Notes under the pieces: generated by a model | The model's database searches: none | What the model saw: only the letters and a program-made list of their open reading frames with translations | What the model was told of the DNA's origin: nothing | Origin: Orychophragmus violaceus | Lineage: Eukaryota; Streptophyta; Magnoliopsida; Brassicales; Brassicaceae | Length of the DNA: 64,000 nt | NCBI GenBank assembly: GCA_030180135.1 | Contig: CM058230.1 | Location: forward strand, 105,763,503 to 105,827,502 | Direction of reading: 5' to 3' | Position numbers and translations under genes: made by a program | In this document: positions 41,291 to 53,232 of the stretch, in pieces | How the letters are laid out: every line of letters starts with the position of its first letter | Numbering within the stretch: the first letter of the stretch is position 1

Positions 41291-42700
41291 GACGCACTTA
41301 GTCTTGGCAGACTTTGAGAACAAGGTCGCAAGACGATGTGGAGGTGAACCGGAAGAAGGTGCAATCACGGGAAAGTGGTTGGCCGAACCGGGAGGGACCT
41401 AAAGAGGAAAAATGGGACTAAGTTGGGGCTGGTCACCATACCTCTAGAAATCCGCGCCAAAGTATGTGCGAAGGCGGCAGCAAGGACTAAGGGTCCAACT
41501 GTCTGCAAAGTACGGAGGAAAATGGGATTCAGTTGGGGCTGATCGCCACCCTCCGGGAACCGCACTAAAGGTACCACTTGCAAAAACAATGGAAGCACAC
41601 TTTGGGGAGTGTAAAGGCAAGTTGAGTACGTGCGATGTGCAACAGCAGGGACCAAGGATCCTAAGCTGTTTGCAAAATAAGGGGAAGGAAAGTGACAATG
41701 AAAGACCAATGATACGCTTCCATTGTAAAAAGCAGAGACCAGAAGTAAAACGTGGTAGTGAAAGTCAAACGGTAAAGGCTAAGCGCTAACCGAGACGCCA
41801 TGGGTTTACGAACTGGCTAAGGACATTGGCGTGGCCGAGTCCTTTAGTGCGATTGCTGGTATGTCACTGAACCCCACTTCTTCAAATGTTTTGAGGGCAT
41901 TACATTTGGGGAAAAGGGGTAGGTTGCTTAGCATTGGGAATGCGTAAGAACCATAACCGAGGTCGAGTTCAAAGGGAACGAAAGGCCTGAATGTGATCTA
42001 GTAAGAGATTTACTAAGATCGGGAAACTAAGATCAAGCCCACGAAGGGCGAGGATCAAGTGGATCAAGTCCGTAAGGACTAAGATCAGGATTTGACTAAG
42101 TCTAAGACAAGACAAAAATCAGGGAAATGATTAAGTCTTGACGGACCTAGGTCAATGGGAAATGGAAAGACATACCAAACGGGACAGGAAGGGTGTACAC
42201 AAAAGTTAACCACCACCGAATTCGGGGACGAATTCCTAATTGGTGGGGGAGACTTGTAACATCCCTGCCTCGGAATGTATGGATCTCTAGACGGCTTAGT
42301 CCAAAGTTCGGTTGTCGACTGGCCATGGCCAAGACCGTGAACCACAAGTCGGATTAAGCACGGGATGAACCGTGAGTCATGGACAAGAAAAGTTCGGACA
42401 GTTAAGCACGATTGAACGGCAGCCGTTGGGGCGGTTGACCGAAGATTGGCACTCTGGGAACAGTCAGTCCATGTGCGGGAACGGAATAGGAAAGTCCGGT
42501 CATACGCGACTTGATCTTAAATGAATGGCTCCGGCAAAGACGGCCATAAATGGACTTAGGCTGAATAAAGAGAACATAGAATGGTTATGTTCTGCAAATA
42601 CTGTGGGATGTTATCAGCTGCCCAATGGTTCATAAAGTATGAACGGAGTAAAAACCTTGAGTCGGATTCGGGGACGAATCCATTTTAAGGGGGGTAGACT
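41291..42700 (+). other. Family B internal region, copy 2 (5' end missing)
   Basis: Direct orientation, starting ACGCACTTAG at 41292 (matches 33787 onward), so the primer site is absent. The remainder matches copy 1 and ends in the stem-loop and polypurine tract before LTR B4. Bases from 41450 pair with the inverted segment ending at 41290. Confidence 0.85.
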
Positions 42701-44810
42701 TGTAACATCCCCGAACCGGGATACACCCTAAACGTTGGGCTGTCTATGGAACCATAAGAAGTAGTACATGATCAAGAAGATCAATGAGAGAGAGTTTCAT
42801 AGACAGAAGAAGGTCAAGCTCAGCGGGGAAGAAGCTTAGCTTAAAGAAAAGCAGCTGAAAGGGAAGTGTTCAGCTCAAAGGAGCTGAGCAGTCCAGCTGG
42901 TCAGCTAGGTTAGCTAGCAACCAGCTCAACCCAGCTAGCTTGAGTGTTCAAGTGTTGGGTCAGCTGGCCAGCTAGTGACACTAGCTGACCAAGGGGCACC
43001 AAGGCGAATGGACACCAAGGAAAAGTTGTGTCCATTCGGCCAACCATTGCACCCTTCTCCATGGGCAGTTATGGCACGACTTTGGGGCTATAAATAGACC
43101 ATAAGGAGGCCATTTTCGTGCACCTATCTCCTGGGAAAAACCCAGAATAATCCTAAGGCAAAGGCCACACAAAAATGAAGAGAAAAGAGGGATTTATGGC
43201 CGGTTTAACAAAGTAATTGGCCGGCCATTGGAGAACAAGTTTGGGGACGAGTTCTGATGGTAAAATATCCATATCTCCATGCCTAAAGAAGGCCTAGAAG
43301 TCGTGGGTGCAAACTCAGAATCAACAAGGAAGAAACCGACATGATTCAAGGGAGAAAGAAAGGATTTTATGGCCGGTTTCTAAAAGGGATTCAAAGCGGT
43401 TTCTATTGGAGATTTGGGAGAGTTTCTAAGGCAAATTATGCCTGGAAATCAAAGGAAGAAAGCCCAGAACTCATGAAGAAACGTTTGAAGATTTGAAGAA
43501 AATCCGAGGAAACCATCCGTGGGTCGCTCACGGACGACCGCGGGTCGTTCACGGACGACCGCGGGTCATTCACGGACGACCGCGGGTCGTACACGGACGA
43601 CCGCGGGTCGTACACGGTCGACCGCGGATCGTCACGAACGACCGTAACCGCCACGGACTAACACGGACGTGCACGGACGGACGCGGATGGTGCTCGGGTG
43701 AACGCGGGTCACGTACAGACGACCGCGGGTCGATCGCGGACGACCGCGGGTCACGTACGGACGACCGTGACCGTTCACGTACGGTCGTGTCCGTTCGCGG
43801 ACAGTCGTGTCCGTTCACGGATGACCGTGGGACGATCACGGACGACCGCGGGTCGCATACGGACGACCGCGGGTCGCGTACGGACGACCGCGGGTCACAA
43901 CAGACGACCGTAACTGTCACGGACGAACGCGGCTGTACACGGACGACTGCGGGTCAGAAACGTACGTCCGTAGGACGATACGAACGACCGTGGATAATGG
44001 CTAATGACCGCGGGTCGTTACGGACGACCGCGGGACGCGAACGAAGGGTCGTGTCCGTTCACGAAAGGTCGCGTCTATTCATGGACGACCGTGATGGTCA
44101 CACGGATGGCCTTACGGACGTCCGTGACGAATGTACGGATGAACATACGGACGAACGCGTACGACCGCGGGTCGCGATACGGTCGCGGATCCAGGAAAGG
44201 TCGGGACGCGGATCGGCCTTATGATCATGCGAGAAAACGGAGACAAAGATGAACCCGGAAATGAATGTTGGTCAAAGGAAAGAACGTGAAGACCTCTTTT
44301 GTACTCGGTCATGTGGGGATGGTTGGTTGAATGACTAAGTACAAAGGGGCATGTTCTATAAGCTCGATGAACGAACGAGTCAAGCTGAACGCGGAGTTAG
44401 TTTCACACCGGACTCACCAAAGATTAAGGTACACGTTTCGAGAACTCTTCTATTGTTCTAAAGAATGGTTAGAGCTGAATAGGAGAATGAAAGGATCTAA
44501 GTTAAAGACTTAGGTTGTTAGAAGGGATAGATAAGAACGGAACCTCGAAAGAGTTTTAATGAAACTAAATAAGGTCATAAGAGGTTCTTGAATGGATCGT
44601 TCTTTAGAAGAACGATATAAAGTTTCAATTGGATTTCCGCTGCGTAATTAATAAGTATGAAGGATCTAAGACTAGAAGTCAATAGAAGGATCCGAGGAAT
44701 ACTTGTTCCTAAGGGAAAATTTTAAATAGGACTGGATTTAGGGAGGTTCAGGCCACGGTTTGGCCTGACCACTGGAACGCAACATCCGTCAAGGCCTATG
44801 GCCGGGATGG
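42701..44810 (+). repeat. Family B LTR B4, 3' end truncated
   Basis: It matches B1 but stops at GCCGGGATGG, without the terminal GGTGTTTCA, and is followed by unrelated-looking filler. It forms the right arm of a large inverted repeat with B3. Confidence 0.92.
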
Positions 44811-44962
44811 TTAGGCATAATTTCGCCCCATAACTTCCCTTGGAGAAGGGGTGCATTGGTTGGCCGAATGGGTGCAACCTTCCAAGGCCTTGACGGATCC
44901 ATTCGGCCAACCATCTAGTTGAGTCGGATTCGGGGACGAATCCATTTTAAGGGGGGTAGACT
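44811..44962 (+). other. Filler of LTR-like scraps plus polypurine tract between B4 and B5
   Basis: Bases 44811-44918 resemble scrambled, partly inverted pieces of related LTR sequence (for example GGTTGGCCGAATGG and ATTCGGCCAACCAT in opposite orientations). Bases 44919-44962 are the normal end of a B internal region, with stem-loop and polypurine tract. Such patchy filler is typical of error-prone break repair (inference). Confidence 0.6.
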
Positions 44963-47081
44963 TGTAACATCCCCGAACCGGGATACACCCTAAACGTTGG
45001 GCTGTCTATGGAACCATAAGACCGAGTACATGATCAAGAAGATCAATGAGAGAGAGTTTCATAGACAGAAGAAGGTCAAGCTCAGCGGGGAAGAAGCTTA
45101 GCTTAAAGAAAAGCAGCTGAAAGGGAAGTGTTCAGCTCAAAGGAGCTGAACAGTCCAGCTGGTCAGCTAGGTCAGCTAGCAACCAGCTCAACCCAGCTAG
45201 CTTGAGTGTTCAAGTGTTGGGTCAGCTGGCCAGCTAGTGACACTAGCTGACCAAGGGGCACCAAGGCGAATGGACACCAAGGAAAAGTTGTGTCCATTCG
45301 GCCAACCAATGCACCCTTCTCCATGGGCAGTTATGGCACGATTTTGGGGCTATAAATCGACCATAAGGAGGCCATTTTCGTGCACCTATCTCCCTGGGAA
45401 AAACCCAGAATAATCCTAAGGCAAAGGCCACACAAAAATGAAGAGAAAAGAGGGATTTATGGCCGGTTTAACAAAGTGATTGGCCGGCCATTGGAGAACA
45501 AGTTTGGGGACGAGTTCTGATGGTAAAACATCAATATCTACATGCCTAAAGAAGGGCAGAAGCCGTGGGTGCAAACTCAGAATCAACAAGGAAGAAACCG
45601 ACATGAATCAAGGGAGAAAGAAAGGATTCTATGGCCGGTTTCTACAAGGAATTGGAGGCGTTTTCTATGGGAGATTTGGGAAGTTTTCTAAGGCAATTTA
45701 AGTCTGGAAACCAATAGAGAAAACCCAGAAATTGATGAAGATTCGTTTGAAGATTTGAAGAAAATTCCCGGTAACCATCCGTGGGTCGTTCACGGACGAC
45801 CGCGGGTCGCTCACGGTCGACCGCGGGTCGTTCACGGACGACCGCGGGTCGTACACGGTCGACCGCGGATCGTCACGGACGACCGTAACCGTCACGGACG
45901 AACACGGACGTGCACGGACGAACGCGGATGGTGCTCGGGCGAACGCGGGTCGCGTACGGACGACCGCAGGTCGATCACGGACGACCGCGGGTCACGTACG
46001 GACGACCGTGACCGTTCACGTACGGTCGTGTCCATTCGCGGACAGTCGTGTCCGTTCACGGACGACCGTGGGACGATCACGGACGACCGCGGGTCGCGTA
46101 CGGACGACCGTGGGTCGCGTACGGACGACCGCGGGTCGCGACAAACGACCGTAACCGTCACGGACGGTTGTGTCCGTACACGGACGACCGCGGGTCAGAA
46201 ACGTATGTCCGTAGGACGATACGAACGACCGTGGATGATGGCGAATGACCGCGGGTCGTTACGGACGACCGCGGGACGCGAACGAAGGGTCGTGTCCGTT
46301 CACGAAAGGTCGTGTCCGTTCACGAACAGTCGCGTCTGTTCACGGACGACCGTGATGGTCACACGGATGGCCTTACGGACGTCCATGACGAACGTACGGA
46401 TGAACATACGGACGAACGCGTATGACCGCGGGTCGCGATACTGTCGCGGATCCAGGAACGGTCGGGACGCGGTTCAGCCTTATGATCATGCGTGAAAAAG
46501 GAGACAAAGATGAACCCGGAAAGGAATGGTGGTCAAAGGAAAGAACGTGAAGACCTCTTTTGTACTCGGTCATGTGGGGATGGTTGGTTGAATGACTAAG
46601 TACAAAGGGGGCGTGTTCTATGAGTTCGATGAAGAAACGAGTCAAGCTAAACGCGGAGTTAGCTTCACACCGGATTCACCAAAGGTTAAGGTACATGTTT
46701 CGAGTATTATTCTATTGTTCTAAAGAATGGTTAGAACTGAATAGGAGAATGAAAGGATCTAAGTTAAAGGCTTAGGTTGTTAGAAAGGTTATTTGGAATG
46801 GGAACCTCGAAATAGTTTTGAGAAAACTAAGTAAAGTTATAAGAGGTTCTCGAATGGGTCGTTCTTTAGAAGAACGAGATAATGGTTAAAGTAGTATTCC
46901 GCTGCGTAATTAATAAGTATGAAGGATCTAAGACTATAAGTCAAAAGGAGGATCCGAAGAATACTTGTTCCTTCGGGAAAATTTTAAATAGGACTGGATT
47001 TAGGGAGGTTCAGGCCACGGTTTGGCCTGACCACTGGAACTCATCATCCGTCTGGGCCTATGGCCGGGATGGGGTGTTTCA
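44963..47081 (+). repeat. Family B LTR B5, divergent copy
   Basis: It has complete ends (TGTAAC...TTTCA) but visibly more differences from B1 than any other copy. Examples are ACCGAGTACATG near 45021, TATAAATCG in place of TATAAATAG, an altered minisatellite, and GGTCGTTC in the first stem-loop. It may be an older or different subfamily member brought in by recombination. Confidence 0.88.
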
Positions 47082-47510
47082 AGTTGGTATGGATCTCTAG
47101 ACGGCTTAGTCCAAAGTTCGGTTGTCGACTGGCCATGGCCAAGACCGTGAACCACAAGTCGGATTAAGCACGGGATGAACCGTGAGTCATGGACAAGAAA
47201 AGTTCGGACAGTTAAGCACGATTGAACGGCAGCCGTTGGGGCGGTTGACCGAAGATTGGCACTCTGGGAACAGTCAGTCCATGTGCGGGAACGGAATAGG
47301 AAAGTCCGGTCATACGCGACTTGATCTTAAATGAATGGCTCCGGCAAAGACGGCCATAAATGGACTTAGGCTGAATAAAGAGAACATAGAATGGTTATGT
47401 TCTGCAAATACTGTGGGATGTTATCAGCTGCCCAATGGTTCATAAAGTATGAACGGAGTAAAAACCTTGAGTCGGATTCGGGGACGAATCCATTTTAAGG
47501 GGGGTAGACT
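47082..47510 (+). other. Family B internal region with ~1-kb deletion
   Basis: Only 429 bp. AGTTGGTAT of the primer-site region is fused to GGATCTCTAGACGG, which normally lies ~1.05 kb further on. GTAT occurs at both original sites, pointing to microhomology-mediated deletion. The rest matches copy 1, through stem-loop and polypurine tract. No coding potential. Confidence 0.85.
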
Positions 47511-49627
47511 TGTAACATCCCCGAACCGGGATACACCCTAAACATTGGGCTGTCTATGGAACCATAAGAAGTAGTACATGATCAAGAAGATCAATGAGAG
47601 AGAGTTTCATAGACAGAAGAAGGTCAAGCTCAGCGGGGAAGAAGCTTAGCTTAAAGAAAAGCAGCTGAAAGGGAAGTGTTCAGCTCAAAGGAGCTGAGCA
47701 GTCCAGCTGGTCAGCTAGGTTAGCTAGCAACCAGCTCAACCCAGCTAGCTTGAGTGTTCAAGTGTTGGGTCATCTGGCCAGCTAGTGACACTAGCTGACC
47801 AAGGGGCACCAAGGCGAATGGACACCAAGGAAAAGTTGTGTCCATTCGGCCAACCATTGCACCCTTCTCCATGGGCAGTTATGGCACGACTTTGGGGCTA
47901 TAAATAGACCATAAGGAGGCCATTTTCGTGCACCTATCTCCTGGGAAAAACCCAGAATAATCCTAAGGCAAAGGCCACACAAAAATGAAGAGAAAAGAGG
48001 GATTTATGGCCGGTTTAACAAAGTAATTGGCCGGCCATTGGAGAACAAGTTTGGGGACAAGTTCTGATGGTAAAATATCCATATCTCCATGCCTAAAGAA
48101 GGCCTAGAAGTCGTGGTTGCAAACTCAGAATCAACAAGGAAGAAACCGACATGATTCAAGGGAGAAAGAAAGGATTTTATGGCCGGTTTCTAAAAGGGAT
48201 TCAAAGCGGTTTCTATTGGAGATTTGGGAGAGTTTCTAAGGCAAATTATGCCTGGAAATCAAGGAAGAAAGCCCAGAACTCATGAAGAAACGTTTGAAGA
48301 TTTGAAGAAAATCCGAGGAAACCATCCGTGGGTCGCTCACGGACGACCGCGGGTCGTTCACGGACGACCGCGGGTCGTTCACGGACGACCGCGGGTCGTA
48401 CACGGACGACCGCGGGTCGTACACGGTCGACCGCGGATCGTCACGAACGACCGTAACCGCCACGGACTAACACGGACGTGCACGGACGGACGCGGATGGT
48501 GCTCGGGTGAACGCGGGTCACGTACAGACGACCGCGGGTCGATCGCGGACGACCGCGGGTCACGTACGGACGACCGTGACCGTTCACGTACGGTCGTGTC
48601 CGTTCGCGGACAGTCGTGTCCGTTCACGGATGACCGTGGGACGATCACGGACGACCGCGGGTCGCATACGGACGACCGCGGGTTGCGTACGGACGACCGC
48701 GGGTCACAACAGACGACCGTAACTGTCACGGACGAACGCGGCTGTACACGGACGACTGCGGGTCAGAAACGTACGTCCGTAGGACGATACGAACGACCGT
48801 GGATAATGGCTAATGACCGCGGGTCGTTACGGACGACCGCGGGACGCGAACGAAGGGTCGTGTCCGTTCACGAAAGGTCGCGTCTATTCATGGACGACCG
48901 TGATGGTCACACGGATGGCCTTACGGACGTCCGTGACGAATGTACGGATGAACATACGGACGAACGCGTACGACCGCGGGTCGCGATACGGTCGCGGATC
49001 CAGGAAAGGTCGGGACGCGGATCGGCCTTATGATCATGCGAGAAAACGGAGACAAAGATGAACCCGGAAATGAATGTTGGTCAAAGGAAAGAACGTGAAG
49101 ACCTCTTTTGTACTCGGTCATGTGGGGATGGTTGGTTGAATGACTAAGTACAAAGGGGCATGTTCTATAAGCTCGATGAACGAACGAGTCAAGCTGAACG
49201 CGGAGTTAGTTTCACACCGGACTCACCAAAGATTAAGGTACACGTTTCGAGAACTCTTCTATTGTTCTAAAGAATGGTTAGAGCTGAATAGGAGAATGAA
49301 AGGATCTAAGTAAAGACTTAGGTTGTTAGAAGGGATAGATAAGAACGGAACCTCGAAAGAGTTTTAATGAAACTAAATAAGGTCATAAGAGGTTCTTGAA
49401 TGGATCGTTCTTTAGAAGAACGATATAAAGTTTCAATTGGATTTCCGCTGCGTAATTAATAAGTATGAAGGATCTAAGACTAGAAGTCAATAGAAGGATC
49501 CGAGGAATACTTGTTCCTAAGGGAAAATTTTAAATAGGACTGGATTTAGGGAGGTTCAGGCCACGGTTTGGCCTGACCACTGGAACGCAACATCCGTCAA
49601 GGCCTATGGCCGGGATGGGGTGTTTCA
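47511..49627 (+). repeat. Family B LTR B6
   Basis: 2117 bp, complete ends. It lacks two single bases relative to B1 (near 48261 and 49312). The first deletion lengthens the meaningless minisatellite frame to 269 codons. Confidence 0.92.
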
Positions 49628-51113
49628 AGTTGGTATCAGAGCGGAGTTATTTCCTAGGACGATGCTCTCATGATTGGTGACTTGCTAAGACAAGTACACC
49701 AAGTACGCACTTAGTCTTGGCAGACTTTGAGAACAAGGTCGCAAGACGATGTGGAGGTGAACCGGAAGAAGGTGCAATCACGGGAAAGTGGTTGGCCGAA
49801 CCGGGAGGGACCTAAAGAGGAAAAATGGGACTAAGTTGGGGCTGGTCACCATACCTCTAGAAATCCGCGCCAAAGTATGTGCGAAGGCGGCAGCAAGGAC
49901 TAAGGGTCCAACTGTCTGCAAAGTACGGAGGAAAATGGGATTCAGTTGGGGCTGATCGCCACCCTCCGGGAACCGCACTAAAGGTACCACTTGCAAAAAC
50001 AATGGAAGCACACTTTGGGGAGTGTAAAGGCAAGTTGAGTACGTGCGATGTGCAACAGCAGGGACCAAGGATCCTAAGCTGTTTGCAAAATAAGGGGAAG
50101 GAAAGTGACAATGAAAGACCAATGATACGCTTCCATTGTAAAAAGCAGAGACCAGAAGTAAAACGTGGTAGTGAAAGTCAAACGGTAAAGGCTAAGCGCT
50201 AACCGAGACGCCATGGGTTTACGAACTGGCTAAGGACATTGGCGTGGCCGAGTCCTTTAGTGCGATTGCTGGTATGTCACTGAACCCCACTTCTTCAAAT
50301 GTTTTGAGGGCATTACATTTGGGGAAAAGGGGTAGGTTGCTTAGCATTGGGAATGCGTAAGAACCATAACCGAGGTCGAGTTCAAAGGGAACGAAAGGCC
50401 TGAATGTGATCTAGTAAGAGATTTACTAAGATCGGGAAACTAAGATCAAGCCCACGAAGGGCGAGGATCAAGTGGATCAAGTCCGTAAGGACTAAGATCA
50501 GGATTTGACTAAGTCTAAGACAAGACAAAAATCAGGGAAATGATTAAGTCTTGACGGACCTAGGTCAATGGGAAATGGAAAGACATACCAAACGGGACAG
50601 GAAGGGTGTACACAAAAGTTAACCACCACCGAATTCGGGGACGAATTCCTAATTGGTGGGGGAGACTTGTAACATCCCTGCCTCGGAATGTATGGATCTC
50701 TAGACGGCTTAGTCCAAAGTTCGGTTGTCGACTGGCCATGGCCAAGACCGTGAACCACAAGTCGGATTAAGCACGGGATGAACCGTGAGTCATGGACAAG
50801 AAAAGTTCGGACAGTTAAGCACGATTGAACGGCAGCCGTTGGGGCGGTTGACCGAAGATTGGCACTCTGGGAACAGTCAGTCCATGTGCGGGAACGGAAT
50901 AGGAAAGTCCGGTCATACGCGACTTGATCTTAAATGAATGGCTCCGGCAAAGACGGCCATAAATGGACTTAGGCTGAATAAAGAGAACATAGAATGGTTA
51001 TGTTCTGCAAATACTGTGGGATGTTATCAGCTGCCCAATGGTTCATAAAGTATGAACGGAGTAAAAACCTTGAGTCGGATTCGGGGACGAATCCATTTTA
51101 AGGGGGGTAGACT
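49628..51113 (+). other. Family B internal region, copy 3 (1486 bp, primer site present)
   Basis: Nearly identical to copy 1 (33711-35196), with the primer site at 49631-49642, the buried LTR-start remnant near 50668, and the stem-loop and polypurine tract before B7. With B6 and B7 it makes the best-preserved complete family B element, 47511-53232, about 5.7 kb. No functional coding sequence. Confidence 0.88.
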
Positions 51114-53232
51114 TGTAACATCCCCGAACCGGGATACACCCTAAACGTTGGGCTGTCTATGGAACCATAAGAAGTAGTACATGATCAAGAAGATCAATGA
51201 GAGAGAGTTTCATAGACAGAAGAAGGTCAAGCTCAGCGGGGAAGAAGCTTAGCTTAAAGAAAAGCAGCTGAAAGGGAAGTGTTCAGCTCAAAGGAGCTGA
51301 GCAGTCCAGCTGGTCAGCTAGGTTAGCTAGCAACCAGCTCAACCCAGCTAGCTTGAGTGTTCAAGTGTTGGGTCAGCTGGCCAGCTAGTGACACTAGCTG
51401 ACCAAGGGGCACCAAGGCGAATGGACACCAAGGAAAAGTTGTGTCCATTCGGCCAACCATTGCACCCTTCTCCATGGGCAGTTATGGCACGACTTTGGGG
51501 CTATAAATAGACCATAAGGAGGCCATTTTCGTGCACCTATCTCCTGGGAAAAACCCAGAATAATCCTAAGGCAAAGGCCACACAAAAATGAAGAGAAAAG
51601 AGGGATTTATGGCCGGTTTAACAAAGTAATTGGCCGGCCATTGGAGAACAAGTTTGGGGACGAGTTCTGATGGTAAAATATCCATATCTCCATGCCTAAA
51701 GAAGGCCTAGAAGTCGTGGGTGCAAACTCAGAATCAACAAGGAAGAAACCGACATGATTCAAGGGAGAAAGAAAGGATTTTATGGCCGGTTTCTAAAAGG
51801 GATTCAAAGCGGTTTCTATTGGAGATTTGGGAGAGTTTCTAAGGCAAATTATGCCTGGAAATCAAAGGAAGAAAGCCCAGAACTCATGAAGAAACGTTTG
51901 AAGATTTGAAGAAAATCCGAGGAAACCATCCGTGGGTCGCTCACGGACGACCGCGGGTCGTTCACGGACGACCGCGGGTCGTTCACGGACGACCGCGGGT
52001 CGTACACGGACGACCGCGGGTCGTACACGGTCGACCGCGGATCGTCACGAACGACCGTAACTGCCACGGACTAACACGGACGTGCACGGACGGACGCGGA
52101 TGGTGCTCGGGTGAACGCGGGTCACGTACAGACGACCGCGGGTCGATCGCGGACGACCGCGGGTCACGTACGGACGACCGTGACCGTTCACGTACGGTCG
52201 TGTCCGTTCGCGGACAGTCGTGTCCGTTCACGGATGACCGTGGGACGATCACGGACGACCGCGGGTCGCATACGGACGACCGCGGGTCGCGTACGGACGA
52301 CCGCGGGTCACAACAGACGACCGTAACTGTCACGGACGAACGCGGCTGTACACGGACGACTGCGGGTCAGAAACGTACGTCCGTAGGACGATACGAACGA
52401 CCGTGGATAATGGCTAATGACCGCGGGTCGTTACGGACGACCGCGGGACGCGAACGAAGGGTCGTGTCCGTTCACGAAAGGTCGCGTCTATTCATGGACG
52501 ACCGTGATAGTCACACGGATGGCCTTACGGACGTCCGTGACGAATGTACGGATGAACATACGGACGAACGCGTACGACCGCGGGTCGCGATACGGTCGCG
52601 GATCCAGGAAAGGTCGGGACGCGGATCGGCCTTATGATCATGCGAGAAAACGGAGACAAAGATGAACCCGGAAATGAATGTTGGTCAAAGGAAAGAACGT
52701 GAAGACCTCTTTTGTACTCGGTCATGTGGGGATGGTTGGTTGAATGACTAAGTACAAAGGGGCATGTTCTATAAGCTCGATGAACGAACGAGTCAAGCTG
52801 AACGCGGAGTTAGTTTCACACCGGACTCACCAAAGATTAAGGTACACGTTTCGAGAACTCTTCTATTGTTCTAAAGAATGGTTAGAGCTGAATAGGAGAA
52901 TGAAAGGATCTAAGTTAAAGACTTAGGTTGTTAGAAGGGATAGATAAGAACGGAACCTCGAAAGAGTTTTAATGAAACTAAATAAGGTCATAAGAGGTTC
53001 TTGAATGGATCGTTCTTTAGAAGAACGATATAAAGTTTCAATTGGATTTCCGCTGCGTAATTAATAAGTATGAAGGATCTAAGACTAGAAGTCAATAGAA
53101 GGATCCGAGGAATACTTGTTCCTAAGGGAAAATTTTAAATAGGACTGGATTTAGGGAGGTTCAGGCCACGGTTTGGCCTGACCACTGGAACGCAACATCC
53201 GTCAAGGCCTATGGCCGGGATGGGGTGTTTCA
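51114..53232 (+). repeat. Family B LTR B7
   Basis: 2119 bp, complete, ending GGGTGTTTCA and followed by AAAAC and satellite. That AAAAC pairs with the one before B1. Private changes include GTAACTGCC near 52060 and GTGATAGTC near 52508. Confidence 0.93.

Larger units (their letters stand above)
22596..53232 (+). mobile_element. Family B retrotransposon complex: seven LTRs, bounded by TSD AAAAC
   Basis: AAAAC at 22591-22595 recurs at 53233-53237, and the satellite monomer continues in phase across the block, so the outer ends behave as one insertion. Between them lie seven ~2.1-kb LTRs, here B1-B7. B1 is split by the Tekay-like element and B3 is inverted. Internal segments of 0.4-1.5 kb separate most of them. 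Several junctions lack LTR termini or the primer site, so they are rearrangements and not independent insertions. No family B internal region can encode replication proteins. In-place amplification by unequal exchange plus repair-type deletions is inferred. Confidence 0.88.
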
